The notes under the pieces were generated by a model that worked only from the letters and a program-made list of their open reading frames with translations, was not told where the DNA came from and made no database searches. A DNA stretch of 64,000 nt from Magnolia sinica. Lineage: Eukaryota > Streptophyta > Magnoliopsida > Magnoliales > Magnoliaceae. Made by a program: the position numbers and the translations under genes. Position 1 is the first letter of the stretch. Each line of letters opens with the position of its first letter. The stretch is taken from contig NC_080588.1 in assembly GCF_029962835.1 (NCBI RefSeq), positions 46,483,001-46,547,000 of the forward strand. The letters run 5' to 3'. This document shows positions 54,741 to 64,000 of this stretch, piece after piece.

Positions 54741-55624
54741 TGGCCTCAAGTTGGCCCAAAAATCTGTTCAGACAAATTTGGACAACAACATGTAATACAA
54801 AGAATTAAAATATAAACATTGTTTTTCATGGGATTTAACCCCAGGAATTTGTGTGGTGGACCACCCCAGTGGGCCCTAAAAATGTTCAGACCTATCCCAT
54901 CATCAAATACCCCTTACATGTATCCCATTTAGGTGGATTTTGGGGCCACATGTCTAAGGATGAATCGCTATGGGCGTCCAAGCTCCATGGTTGGTCTAGA
55001 TTTTTGTTGGCCTACAAGGTGGGCCACACATGCAAGATCAGAATTCTATCATAAAATAAATAAATAAATAAAGAATCGGCCACAAGAAGAGGGGCTCCGT
55101 CACATTGAGGCCCTCCCCTTCATCAATCACATCATACATTCCTTCTATTCATATGTTACAACAAAGATCCACCACATGCATGTCCTAGATTCAAGATCAA
55201 TTGTTGGGATGCTATCCCAACCATGATTCTAAGGTCTAGATGACCTATCATGCCATAGAATCCAAGTAATCCTCCATAATGGGGGCCCATAGAGGGAAAA
55301 CCCCATGCATGGGCATGCATGCATCAAATAGGCCATTTAGCCACAACTAAGGGATGATGTAGGATCTCCACCATTGAATGGTGGGTCCTACACTTTCCAT
55401 TAAAAAAAAAAGAGATCTAAGAACATGAAAATAGAAATCCTAAATCTTATGAGTACACCCACCTTAGATTGCTCCAAACTTGGACATCCTAGCTCCTAGT
55501 GCACCAAGGGATCCATATCAATGGGTGAGATTGGATTTAGATGGTTAGATTTAGAGGATTAGAGGGGAAATGGGGCTGGAATGGAGGGAAGATGGGCTGG
55601 AATAATGGAGAGAAGTTGCTAGGG

Positions 55625-55675
55625 AAGAAGAGAAGAGAGAGAGAGAGAGAGAAATGAGAGGGAAAGAGAGAGAAA
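55625..55675. repeat. (GA)n tract
   Basis: GAGAGAGAGAGAGAGAGAA and neighbouring imperfect GA repeats. On the element strand this is a (TC)n tract that may lie near the transcription start. Confidence 0.9.
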
Positions 55676-56203
55676 CCTCTTTTAAGCTAAGTAATCATTA
55701 TTTTCTTACCTTGGTCAGAGAGGAGAGATGATTGTAAGTAGGGAGTTACAACCAAAGTTGTAGGTTTAATAGGTTAGTAGGCAAGTGGGTGGTGTTTGGG
55801 TGGCGGGTAGTGTAGGTTATGGAATTTTGGGTGGTGTTTGGTAGTGTGTGTTGAAACTTGTGCATTAGAGACGAGACCATCTACGAAAACGTGCACACCA
55901 CTCCTAGGTAGGCCATGCGATCATGATCAAGGACTATAACATGAGATACACACAACTTATGATCTATACAACGGATGGATACATAAGATGCATCGTTGGA
56001 ACTACAACGATGATGTGATCGCAATGGCATAGTTTTCAGGTCGATCCGAGTCGGGTTTACGTGACCGAACTCAAGGATGACCGCAAACACTACCCAAAGG
56101 TTGTGGGTCACCGAAATTTGACCGGTAGGACCGCGGGACCCAAATAAATGAAATGCATACTCTCACACACATGCACACATGCGAACTCGGGTCGGGTCTC
56201 ACA

Positions 56204-56219
56204 ATCCTCCCCACCAACA
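56204..56219 (-). other. Polypurine tract of the Tekay-like element
   Basis: TTGGTGGGGAGGAT on the minus strand, adjacent to the LTR start TGTGAGACCCG. Confidence 0.85.
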
Positions 56220-56319
56220 AAGAAATTTCATCCCCGAAATTGATAAAACTGAGACAACAAAATGCATAATCATCATCATATAGCAATCATCAAAAGAGAA
56301 GGTAATACAATCTACATAT

Positions 56320-57000
56320 ATCAATCAACAAACAAATGGGGATAACGCTCTTTAATCTCGGCCTCGCGTTCCTAAGACGCCTCGCCCTCTGAATGATGAC
56401 CCCATTGAACCTTCACCAAGGGAATGACCTTGGTCCTGAGGACCTGCTCCTTCCGATCAAGAATATGAATCAGCTGCTCAATGTAGAAAGCATCCCCACG
56501 GACCTCAAGTGGTTGCCAATCAATCATAGGAATAGTGTCTGACCCAAACTTCCGCAACATAGAAACATGGAACACGTCGTAGATCATGGACAACTCAGAA
56601 GGTAAGCAAGTCTATAGGCCACAGCGCCTACGCGCTTGGTAATCTCAAAAGGTCTAATGAATCTCGGGGTAGCTTGCCCTTCACACCAAAATGAACCACG
56701 CCCTTCATAGGCGAGACCTTGAGATATACCATGTCCCTGACTATGAACTCAAGGGGTCGATGCCGACGATCAGCATAACTCTTCTGCCGGCTCTAAGCTG
56801 TGCGCATCCTCTACCTGATAGCATCAATAGCCTCTAACGTCTTTAACACAAGCTTAGGACCTAAGAGACGACGCTCTCCAACCTTAGTCCAACAACTAGG
56901 AGATCTGTATAGTCTACCATAAAGTGCCTCAAAAGGAGCCATGCCGATAGTTGCCTGATAGCTGTTTTTGTACGCAAACTCGGCAAGGCACATATGATCA
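56320..57000 (-). pseudogene. Tekay integrase C-terminus and chromodomain
   Basis: Minus strand: KNSYQATIGMAPFEALYGR and RRLLGPKLVLKTLEAIDAIR (intact frame 57041-56811), then degraded RQKSYADRRHRPLEF and a GDMVYLKVSPMKGVVHFGVKG region, then DVFHVSMLRKFG, WQPLEVRGDAFYIEQLIHI and VKVQWGHHSEGEASWE (56593-56372 and beyond). The last piece has the WE ending of a chromodomain. Chromovirus chromodomains bind modified histones and direct integration to heterochromatin (family knowledge). Confidence 0.85.
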
Positions 57001-57800
57001 TCCCAACTGCCCGCAAAGTCGATTACACAAGCCCTAAGCATATCCTCAAGGATCTAGTTGACCCTTTCGGTCTACCCATCCGTCTGCGGATGATAAGCGG
57101 TGCTAAGATGCAAAGTGACCCCCAACGCCTGCTAAAAACTCCTCCAAAACTGAGACGTAAATCTGAAGTCTCTGTCTGAAACGTTCGAAACTAGGATGCC
57201 GTGCAGTCTCACAATCTCCTCAATGAACACCTTTGCAAGCCGATCCATCGACCAGGAAGCACGCACTGGAATGAAATGAGCCGACTTCGTCAGACGATCA
57301 ATGATAACTCAGATGGTATCGTGACCGCGCTGAGTCCTCGGCAAACCTGTGATGAAGTCCATCGATACGTGCTCCCACTTCCACTCTGTAACGCTCAATG
57401 GCTACAAGGGACCAGGGGGTCTCTGATGATCGGCCTTGACACGCTGGCATGTGTCACACTCGGCCACAAAACTCACAATCTAATGCTTCATCCCTTGCCA
57501 GAAGTACTGCCTCCTCATATCACGATACATCTTCGTGGTGTCCGGGTGAATAGTAAGTCTCAATCGGTGTGCCTCGGTCATCAGATCACGACGCAACTCT
57601 GACACGTCCGGGACACACAATTGGCCTCTGAAGCACAACCCACCATCGGAACCAATCTGCCAATCTGACTACTCTACAGATGTGGCCTCTGCTCGGTACT
57701 CCTGAAGTGACTCATCCGCCTGTTGAGCTTCGATCACCCTAGCCACTAAAGACGGTTGAATCGACAAGCTCGAAAGTTGTACAATGGAAGACTACAAACC
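57001..57800 (-). pseudogene. Tekay integrase zinc-finger and catalytic core
   Basis: Minus strand reading: ELRRDLMTEAHRLRLTIHPD, KMYRDMRRQYFWQGMK, a stop, VAECDTCQRVKADHQRPPG (HHCC finger), KWEHVSMDFITGLPRTQRGH (first D), RLTKSAHFIPVRASWSMDRL, SDRDFRFTSQFWRSF (second D), HLSTAYHPQTDG, a stop, TERVN (E). All catalytic residues are readable but Q/W codons are often stops. Confidence 0.88.
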
Positions 57801-58400
57801 GAACTCAAAGTTATACTCTGAAACATCCTCGAGCATTTGCCACTCATGCACCATCATCTGTGCCATCAAGCCTCGTGGCTAACGGCTGAGTGCATCTACC
57901 ACCATGTTCGCCTTACCTGGGTGGTACTGAAGGTCAAAATCATAGTCTTTCAGTAGCTCCATCCATCGTATCTATCGCAAGTTTAACTCAAAATGTGAAA
58001 ATAGATACTTCAAACTCTTATGATCCGAGAATAGCTTGAACCTGACCCCATATAGATAATGCCTCCACACCTTTAGTGCAAAGATAACTACTGCGAGCTC
58101 CAAATCAAGGGTAGGATAGTTCAGTTCATGGACCTTGAGCTGACGTAAGGCATACGCCACTGGTTTCCCATGCTGCATCAATACCGCACCCAAGCCAACT
58201 CTAGAGGCATCGGTGAAAACAACAAAACCCTCACTCCTGTCAGGAAGAGTGAGAACAGGAGTGGACGTGAGGCGGTCCTTCAACTCCGTAAATGCCTTCT
58301 CGCATGTGTCACTCCAGACGAACTCGACGCCCTTCCATGTCAACCAGGTCAGCGGTGCTGCAATACGAGAGAAACCCTCGATAGATCATTGATAATATCC
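57801..58400 (-). pseudogene. Tekay RNase H
   Basis: An intact 123-codon frame from 58343: [22 protein letters not shown] start, [74 protein letters not shown]. The D (FTDAS), E (DLELA) and D (SDHKS) positions are retained. After a stop it continues with ELLKDYDF and [12 protein letters not shown]. Confidence 0.9.
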
Positions 58401-59125
58401 CGCTAGACCAAGGAAGATGTGAATCTTAAACCCATTCGTGGGTTGGCCCCACTGACGCATTGCATCAACCTTCGAGGGGTCCACAGCCACACCCTCCCTC
58501 GTCACCACGTGACCAAGGAACTTCATCTCCTCCTGCCAAAACTCGTACTTCTCCAGCTTTGCATACAGCTGGTGGGCATGAAGGGTCTTAAGCACAATCC
58601 GTAAGTGCTCAGCATGGTCCTCTCGGGTCCTCGAATATACAAGAATATTATCAATGAATACCACCACAAACTGATCGAGGAATGGCCGAAAAACCTCGTT
58701 CATCAACTGCATGAATACGGCAGGTGTATTGGTCAATCCGAACGACATGATCAGAAACTCAAAGTGACCATAACATGTCCAGAAACCTGTCTTCGGAATG
58801 TCCTCCTCTCGGACCCGAATCTGATGGTAACTGGAACGCAAGTCTATCTTAGAAAATTACTTTGCACCCTGCAACTGATCGAACAGATCATCAATACGGG
58901 GAAGCGGGTATCGGTTCTTGATGGTGACTCTGTTGTGCTTGTGATAGTCCACACAAAGCCGCAACGAACCATCCTTCTTCTTCACAAACAATACCGGGGC
59001 TCCCTAAGATGAACTGCTAGGATGAATAAAACCTAACTCCCAGAGCTCATCCAACTTCTCCTGCAGTTCTCTCAACTCCAACGGTGCCATCCGGTAGGGG
59101 GCCTTTGACATAGGTACGGTACTAG
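58386..59125 (-). pseudogene. Tekay reverse transcriptase
   Basis: Minus strand: ELQEKLDELWELGFIHPSSS, a stop (Q/W position), [80 protein letters not shown], then [18 protein letters not shown] and [19 protein letters not shown]. The catalytic FIDD box reads FIDN, so one metal-binding aspartate is lost. GY(R)SGYH is RSSYHQ here. Confidence 0.9.
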
Positions 59126-59670
59126 GTACCAAATCAATCTGGAACTCCACCTGCTGATGCGGCAGCAAACTCAGAATCTCCTGAAACACATCCAGGTACT
59201 CACAAACAACTGGCAGCTGCTCGATACTCTCTACCATAGAATCATCAATGACCAAAGCCAAGAGACTAGATAATGGCTCCACTTTAGGCTCGACGACAAA
59301 CTGGAATACTGGCAAGCCTGGAATATAAAATGTAACTGTCCTCGCAGTACAGTTTAAGATGGCACCATACTTTGCAAGCCAGTCTATACCCAGAATAACA
59401 TCGAATCCTGTCATCGGCATCATGAACAAATCGTCAGGAAAGAACATCTCGCCCACTAAAACCGGGTAAGAAGGGCAGCGACAGGTTAATACCATAGACT
59501 TCCCAATGGGAGTCGAAATGGCAAAGGCCTTAGACATGAAATCTAATGGAATACCAGTCAATCGGCAAAACTGCTCAGCCACAAAAGAATGGGAAGCGCC
59601 AGAATCAAACAAAATATGAACAACACAAGCAGAAATAAGAAGAATACTCTCAACAACTCCACCAGTCAAT
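59126..59670 (-). pseudogene. Tekay protease region
   Basis: An intact 221-codon frame from 59669 holds HILFDSGASHSFVAEQF (active-site DSGA retained), GFDVILGIDWLAKYGAILNC and, later, EYLDVFQEILSLLPHQQVEF and DLVPSTVPMSKAPYRMAPLE, the lead into RT. Confidence 0.9.
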
Positions 59671-59959
59671 GACTACGGGTCCTAGCCTGGCGCCTGCTGC
59701 GCGGAATAAAAACGGCCCTGAACTGGCAAGGGAAGCAACCCAAAAGACTAAGGGTCCTAAGTCTGTACCTGCTAGGTTACGATATATACTAGGCCTAGGG
59801 ACCGAACATACGGATATCCCCTCTATTGGTGTTGCAGCTACTATTGTCTCTGCTGAGAAGGTCTACCTAGCTACCTTTGCTGCTGAGGAGAAGCCTTAAG
59901 AGCAGAGGGTGGAAGCTGTGCTCTCTGCTACTGCTGAGGAGGACGAGGAGGAGGCAACT

Positions 59960-60430
59960 GTGGTAGCATTTGCTTCTGAATGGGGAGAGGGCAGTCACAC
60001 CTCTGATGCCCTGCCTATCCACAATCGAAGCAAACACCAAAAAAGGGACCAAAAGATGAAGCGGCTGGCGGTGCTTATGATGAGGAAGAAGCTACTGTCT
60101 GAACCACGGGCTACCGAAACCTCGATCTTCCCCTCCGTCTTTGTTGACGGTGCTGCCTGGAACTACCGGCTGGTGCCCTCCTCTTCTGGTCTCCACTGGA
60201 ACTCTGCTCTCTTGATATCTGGGTCATAGCCCAATCCTCCTCATAAACCAGTGCTTGATGAACGACCTGGTCGAACGTCTCCAAACAATGCCCTACCACA
60301 CGACTACGAAGGGTAGGATGCAACCCAGTCACAAAACAACGAGCCCTCATCTTCTCATCGCTAGTGAGATGAGGAGTAAATAGAGACAAGGCTAAGAAAC
60401 GGGCCTCATACTGAGAGACAGACAAATCAC
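59960..60430 (-). pseudogene. Tekay gag C-terminal region with zinc knuckle
   Basis: Frame 60425-60111 has MSVSQYEARFLALSLFTPHL, RARCFVTGLHPTLRSRVVGH, ALVYEEDWAM and a serine/arginine-rich linker. In another frame, CFDCG.AGHQRCDCP near 60035-59990 is the CCHC-type knuckle, with one stop in it. RNA-binding part of the capsid protein. Confidence 0.8.
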
Positions 60431-61320
60431 CTGCACTAGGGTCTCGAACTCGGTCGCTCGCTGGATCTGAATGTGCTCAGGGAAGAACTTTTGGTCGAAA
60501 CGAACCACGAACTCCTCCCATGTCCAAACAAACTGAGGCACAACCATCCTGGATACAGATGACCACCAATAACGGGCCTCACCCTGAAGGAGATAGGTCG
60601 CAAGGGATACTCTCTAGCCCATAGGATACTGTATAATGTCAAAAATCCTCGCAACCTTAGTGCGCCAAGCCTCGGTGGCAGGATGGTCAGGGTCACCACT
60701 AAACCTCGGGAGATCATGCTGTCGGAACTCTTGAGCTATTGCACTAGCACGTGGTAAATCAAACTACCCAGAAACCTCGGCAGTAGCTGGTTGATGGGTC
60801 TACAATGCGGTGGCAATAAGCTACATCAGCTGCTGAAAATGCTCAGCTCCTATAGGTACTGTCGGAAAGGCAAGGGCGACACTCACCTCAGGTGGAGTCA
60901 CGGGTGCGACCGGCGGAGCAGGAGCCTCCGAAACCAGAACAGCAAACTGAGGAGGGGGAATAGGTGGAGGAACTGGAGCAACTGGAGGAGCGGGCACTAC
61001 AGGCTCAACTGGAGGAACAAGCTGGATCGGGACCTCTGGAATCGGATCCTCAACAAAAAGAGCAAGATGTGCTCGAGTAGGACAGGTATATCGGGTGCCT
61101 CGTCCACGGGAACCACAACCACGGGCACCACGGCCACGGGTGCCTCGACCACAGGCGCCACGTCCATGCAGCATCGTCTACAAAATAATGATGACGCAAG
61201 GAATCAGGACAATTATACGCTCAATACGGAGTGAAGGGAAGAATCTCGGAACACTACTTGTCCTATGTTCTTGGCAGACATGCGATGTTATCCTGAGTCA
61301 TCCCATAATTACTTGCTATA
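60431..61320 (-). pseudogene. Tekay gag N-terminal and central region
   Basis: Frame 61174-60821 starts MLHGRGACGRGTRGRGARG, an RG-rich opening common in Tekay gag, followed by a proline/valine/alanine-rich region. The central capsid part follows in broken frames (RQHDLPRFSGDPDHPATEAW, ARIFDIIQYPMG, VSLATYLLQGEARYWWSSV, FVWTWEEFVVRFDQKFFPEH). The W.....F...F...F pattern matches the retrotransposon gag family. Several stops. Confidence 0.85.
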
Positions 61321-61332
61321 CTCTGATACCAA
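61320..61332 (-). other. Primer-binding site of the Tekay-like element
   Basis: TTGGTATCAGAGT on the minus strand, four bases after the LTR end GTGACA; one change from the tRNA-iMet-type consensus. Confidence 0.85.
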
Positions 61333-61336
61333 CTCC

Positions 61337-64000
61337 TGTCACGCCCCAGACTCGATAACCGGACTCATAAGGAACTCGATGGCCGGTTCTAGCCGCAACA
61401 GCCTCCGTAGTACCCCATTCTCAGCTCCTGAAGCAGGTTCCGATCCTGGGATCCTATAAGGAGGATTTTCATAATAGTATAATCATTCCAATACGAGCAT
61501 ACCCAAGATCACAACAAGTATATCTGAGAATAACAAAGGGCACACATCACAAAATTCACTAAGAATTTGAACTTTTACAAGTTTACATCAGGCCCAAAAG
61601 GACACATATCAGATAATAGAAAAAGAGAGAAAAGTCAGCAACACTGGGTCTTCAAGCTCAGCTCTAATCCACGCTTTGTCGCTCTATGACACCTGCCTAG
61701 GATCACTGCACGCATCATGCATAAGCTTATAGAAGCTTAGAGGGTGGTGAAAGTATGTGTCAATGGTGCACAGAAGAATAGTAAGAGGTATAAGGAAAGA
61801 ACATGCTCAATGAGAATATCACTACCCTTATCAAGGCTTATCATGAATATCATGCAATGAGTACTGGATGTCATACCAAGGCAGTGCATGAAGGGGGCTT
61901 ACACAACCAATGCTAATGCGATGTAAGTAATGTTAATGCTCATATCCAATCCACATATTAAATATATTTTCAGTCATAAGAAAATCATCGGGGTCCATTA
62001 CACTGCTGAACGACTGCCGCTCTACAGACCCGCACAGTAAAACGAGCGTATTAGACCTCACTACCTACCTGTGAACAGCCAATCATCAACAAGGCCTGAC
62101 AGTAGCGGGCCCATTTCATGAGCTGGTCAGACTCAGCTTAATAATGCCCTCCCTCATAAGCAGATAAGGCCACATCCCTATCCAACTGACTACACCATAG
62201 TGGGAGTCACGGCCTAGAGGTGAAGGCCCTCATGCTCTCATGTTTCCAGCCGGTCACGGTGTTGGAGCAGATCCTTGATACCATGGAAGTTTTGAGAATT
62301 TCACCCATGGGCATCCTATGAACCCGGTATGCTTAAATATCATTTTCAGTGTCACACGTCCAACCACCCACGAATATTCCGGTGGAGGCAAGGCCCCAAT
62401 GAAGCGACGGCGAATGTCGATCATACTATGCAATGTCAGATGCATAAATCACACAAACAGCCATGCATCATACCTAAACATCCAACGTGCTCAAGAGGGA
62501 AAAACTCCATCCCTCACAATATCCTGCCCAATGGCATAACCATGACCAATCACATCTCAGCCAAGCATGCATATGATACGGATGAGATTGGGCCATGAAG
62601 ATGAATAAGAAATGCCAATGCGATGAAGATGTTCTCCCATTCTCACTAGTAGGGTCTAGGTACTTAGATCGTTTCTCAAAAGGAATGTAACCTCAATGGG
62701 GGCCCAATAGCTTGGGGTAGCCCACAAGACTAGATGGATAATGGCATGGGCCTAAATAATAAGAATGGGCCTAGCAATGGTCTATAGTGGACCTTTAACC
62801 ACCCATAGAAGCAAGAATGGGCCTAACCAGGGCCTAGAGGGGCACATCAAGGTGGGCATTCAACCACCATTGTCCCCTGAATGCGGCCTAATAATAATCT
62901 ACCCAGGATCAAGGCCTGTGGCCCGAGCATCACCATAAGAAGGACATGGGCAATTATATACATATAGATACATCACATGTTGGGCCTCGATAAAGTGGTT
63001 CAAGGCTACACATAATTCATAGTCCCAATAGGGACAATATACATCCAAATCCACATGCAATAATATGGGCCCATAAGGAAGGTTAGGGCCCAAACATAAG
63101 GGCCACCAAGTCCATACATTGTGGTGGGCATAGTGGGCAGCCCATTACTCCAAAACATGGGCGAGAATCGGCCTTACAACCTAGCCCAAGAATTTAGTTA
63201 TTTTGGTGGGCAACCAAGGGCCCAACCACTCATACATTCTAGCCCACTAGCCCAATAGAATACCAGGGAGAATACAGCCTAAGAATCCACTGGGCCAATC
63301 TAAAGGGTTCCAACCCATTTGGGCTTACAAGGAGTCTAAAAATCTGGTTACATATAAATACCCATATAGCCCAAACAAGGTGAGTCTCAACGATGCATTA
63401 ATTAAACCTAAAATTTATGGTGTAAAGGCATGAATCATCCTACAAAATCCTCACCATATGGTGGGTTATACAACACATCTAGGTGGGCCCACAAGGTAGG
63501 CTGGAGGGCTAGCTAAGGCTAGACGCCCCAGCCTTGGTGTCCTTGCCTGATGAGCCACTCCAGGCCGCACCACCAGCAGTACAAGGGCCTGATAGCTCTG
63601 AAATTTTACAAGGTGATACTTTCATAGGTGGGAGATGCCCTCACAAAATTTCAGGATTTTTAAACACCTATAAATGTTTTTCTTAATTTAAATAAAATGG
63701 TCTGTCCAGAAAATCGGACAGACCTAGACGTCCCAACGTGGTGGGCCATTCCGGCCCTTTCCACGGTGTACACAGGGGTCTAATGGCTCCAAAAATTTGT
63801 AGGTGGGTCTTAAAATGGGTAAGCTACCTCTCTGTAAATTTTTATAATTTTTAGGCACCCAAAAATATTTTAATCAATTTCAGAATTCCAACCTGTCCAG
63901 GGTGGAATGCTGCTGGAAAAATAGCTGTCCACTATCCTGAATTTGTGTCATCCAAATGGGTGGGTTCTGGGCCTCCAAAATTCCTGAAATTTAGGTCCAA
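61337..64000 (-). mobile_element. 5' LTR of the Tekay-like element, truncated by the window end
   Basis: 2664 bp of LTR visible, ending (element orientation) GTCTGGGGCGTGACA. It matches the 3' LTR from its end onward with about 5-6% substitutions, and contains an additional block at 62658-63211. The start lies beyond the window. Confidence 0.9.
62658..63211. repeat. ~554-bp block present only in the 5' LTR
   Basis: It is flanked by CTAGTAGGGTCT and AACCAAGGGCCCAAC, which are directly joined in the 3' LTR. The block itself has GTGGGCC-rich text like the rest of the LTR, so it is more likely a deletion in the 3' LTR than an insertion here. Confidence 0.8.

Larger units (their letters stand above)
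51991..56203 (-). mobile_element. 3' LTR of the Tekay-like element
   Basis: 4213 bp, starting TGTGAGACCCGACCCGAG after the purine tract and ending GTCTGGGGTGTGACA. It lacks a ~554-bp block present in the 5' LTR (62658-63211), joined here at 53314/53315. It contains a degenerate tandem array (53690-54740) and a (GA)n run (55625-55660). Confidence 0.9.
51991..64000 (-). mobile_element. Tekay/Del-like Gypsy chromovirus with 4.2-kb LTRs, incomplete
   Basis: On the minus strand: 5' LTR from beyond 64000 to 61337, primer site about 61320-61332 (TTGGTATCAGAGT), gag, protease, RT, RNase H, INT, chromodomain, polypurine tract 56204-56219, 3' LTR 56203-51991. PR-RT-RH-INT order and a C-terminal chromodomain identify a chromovirus; the very long LTRs point to Tekay/Del. 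The first 330 LTR bases differ at about 5-6% of sites by eye. Left target duplication should be ACAAT (51986-51990); the partner is outside the window. Confidence 0.9.

Noticed and set aside
57201..60229. Several plus-strand frames of 60-135 codons opposite the Tekay pol and gag
   Set aside because: They are antisense shadows of clear RT, RNase H, INT and gag domains on the minus strand.
1..64000. Search for intact host genes, rRNA, tRNA or organellar insertions
   Set aside because: No frame without stops has a recognisable non-transposon domain, and no tRNA cloverleaf other than the SINE head, and no rRNA-like or plastid-like stretch, was noticed by eye.

Overview
The window is plant nuclear DNA made almost entirely of transposable elements. 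No intact cellular gene, rRNA or tRNA gene is visible. The large LTR retrotransposons, a CACTA element, PIF/Harbinger remnants and many palindromic MITEs with CTGGTGTACCACAC-type ends and TGTGGTCCAC-type interiors suggest a large, repeat-rich angiosperm genome. A magnoliid tree (Lauraceae/Magnoliaceae type) is my guess from the style of the MITEs; the sequence does not prove it. All protein-coding remnants carry stops or frameshifts, and LTR pairs differ by roughly 5-9% by eye, so the insertions are old.

Layout. 0.2-7.2 kb is a cluster of MITEs. One is a 1.08-kb near-perfect palindrome with 9-bp target duplications. Another was split by a 4.4-kb CACTA element (2568-6981), which itself holds a tRNA-derived SINE with 13-bp duplications. 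7.2-11 kb is unassigned DNA with local tandem and direct repeats. 11.0-13.3 kb holds PIF/Harbinger remnants (DDE transposase, MYB-like partner) followed by a degraded RNase H1/viroplasmin-type hybrid-binding domain. 14.8-18 kb is a MITE joined to the 3' part of a plus-strand SIRE-like Copia element (downstream ORF, polypurine tract, LTR). 18-24 kb has more MITEs and a probable non-coding LTR element (LARD).

24.07-50.8 kb is a nested stack: a minus-strand LTR (24067-25966, probably resuming at 50683) is interrupted by a minus-strand SIRE-like Copia (25967-50682). That Copia is interrupted in its RNase H domain by a plus-strand Athila/Tat-like Gypsy (30107-44495, duplication CTGTA/CTATA). The Gypsy integrase is interrupted by a giant 4.59-kb solo LTR (36645-41234, duplication TCCTT). 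From 50.9 kb a second, plus-strand Copia starts. Its gag is cut at 51990 by a minus-strand Tekay/Del-like chromovirus with 4.2-kb LTRs, whose 5' LTR runs off the end of the window. The solo LTR belongs to a related chromovirus family.

The most interesting non-routine signal is a cluster of short palindromic CGACTAGTCG-like motifs. It lies just upstream of the TATA box in the LTRs of both the Copia and the unrelated Gypsy element, in the same orientation, and again inside the Copia body. The two LTR families seem to have exchanged, or converged on, the same promoter-proximal array.
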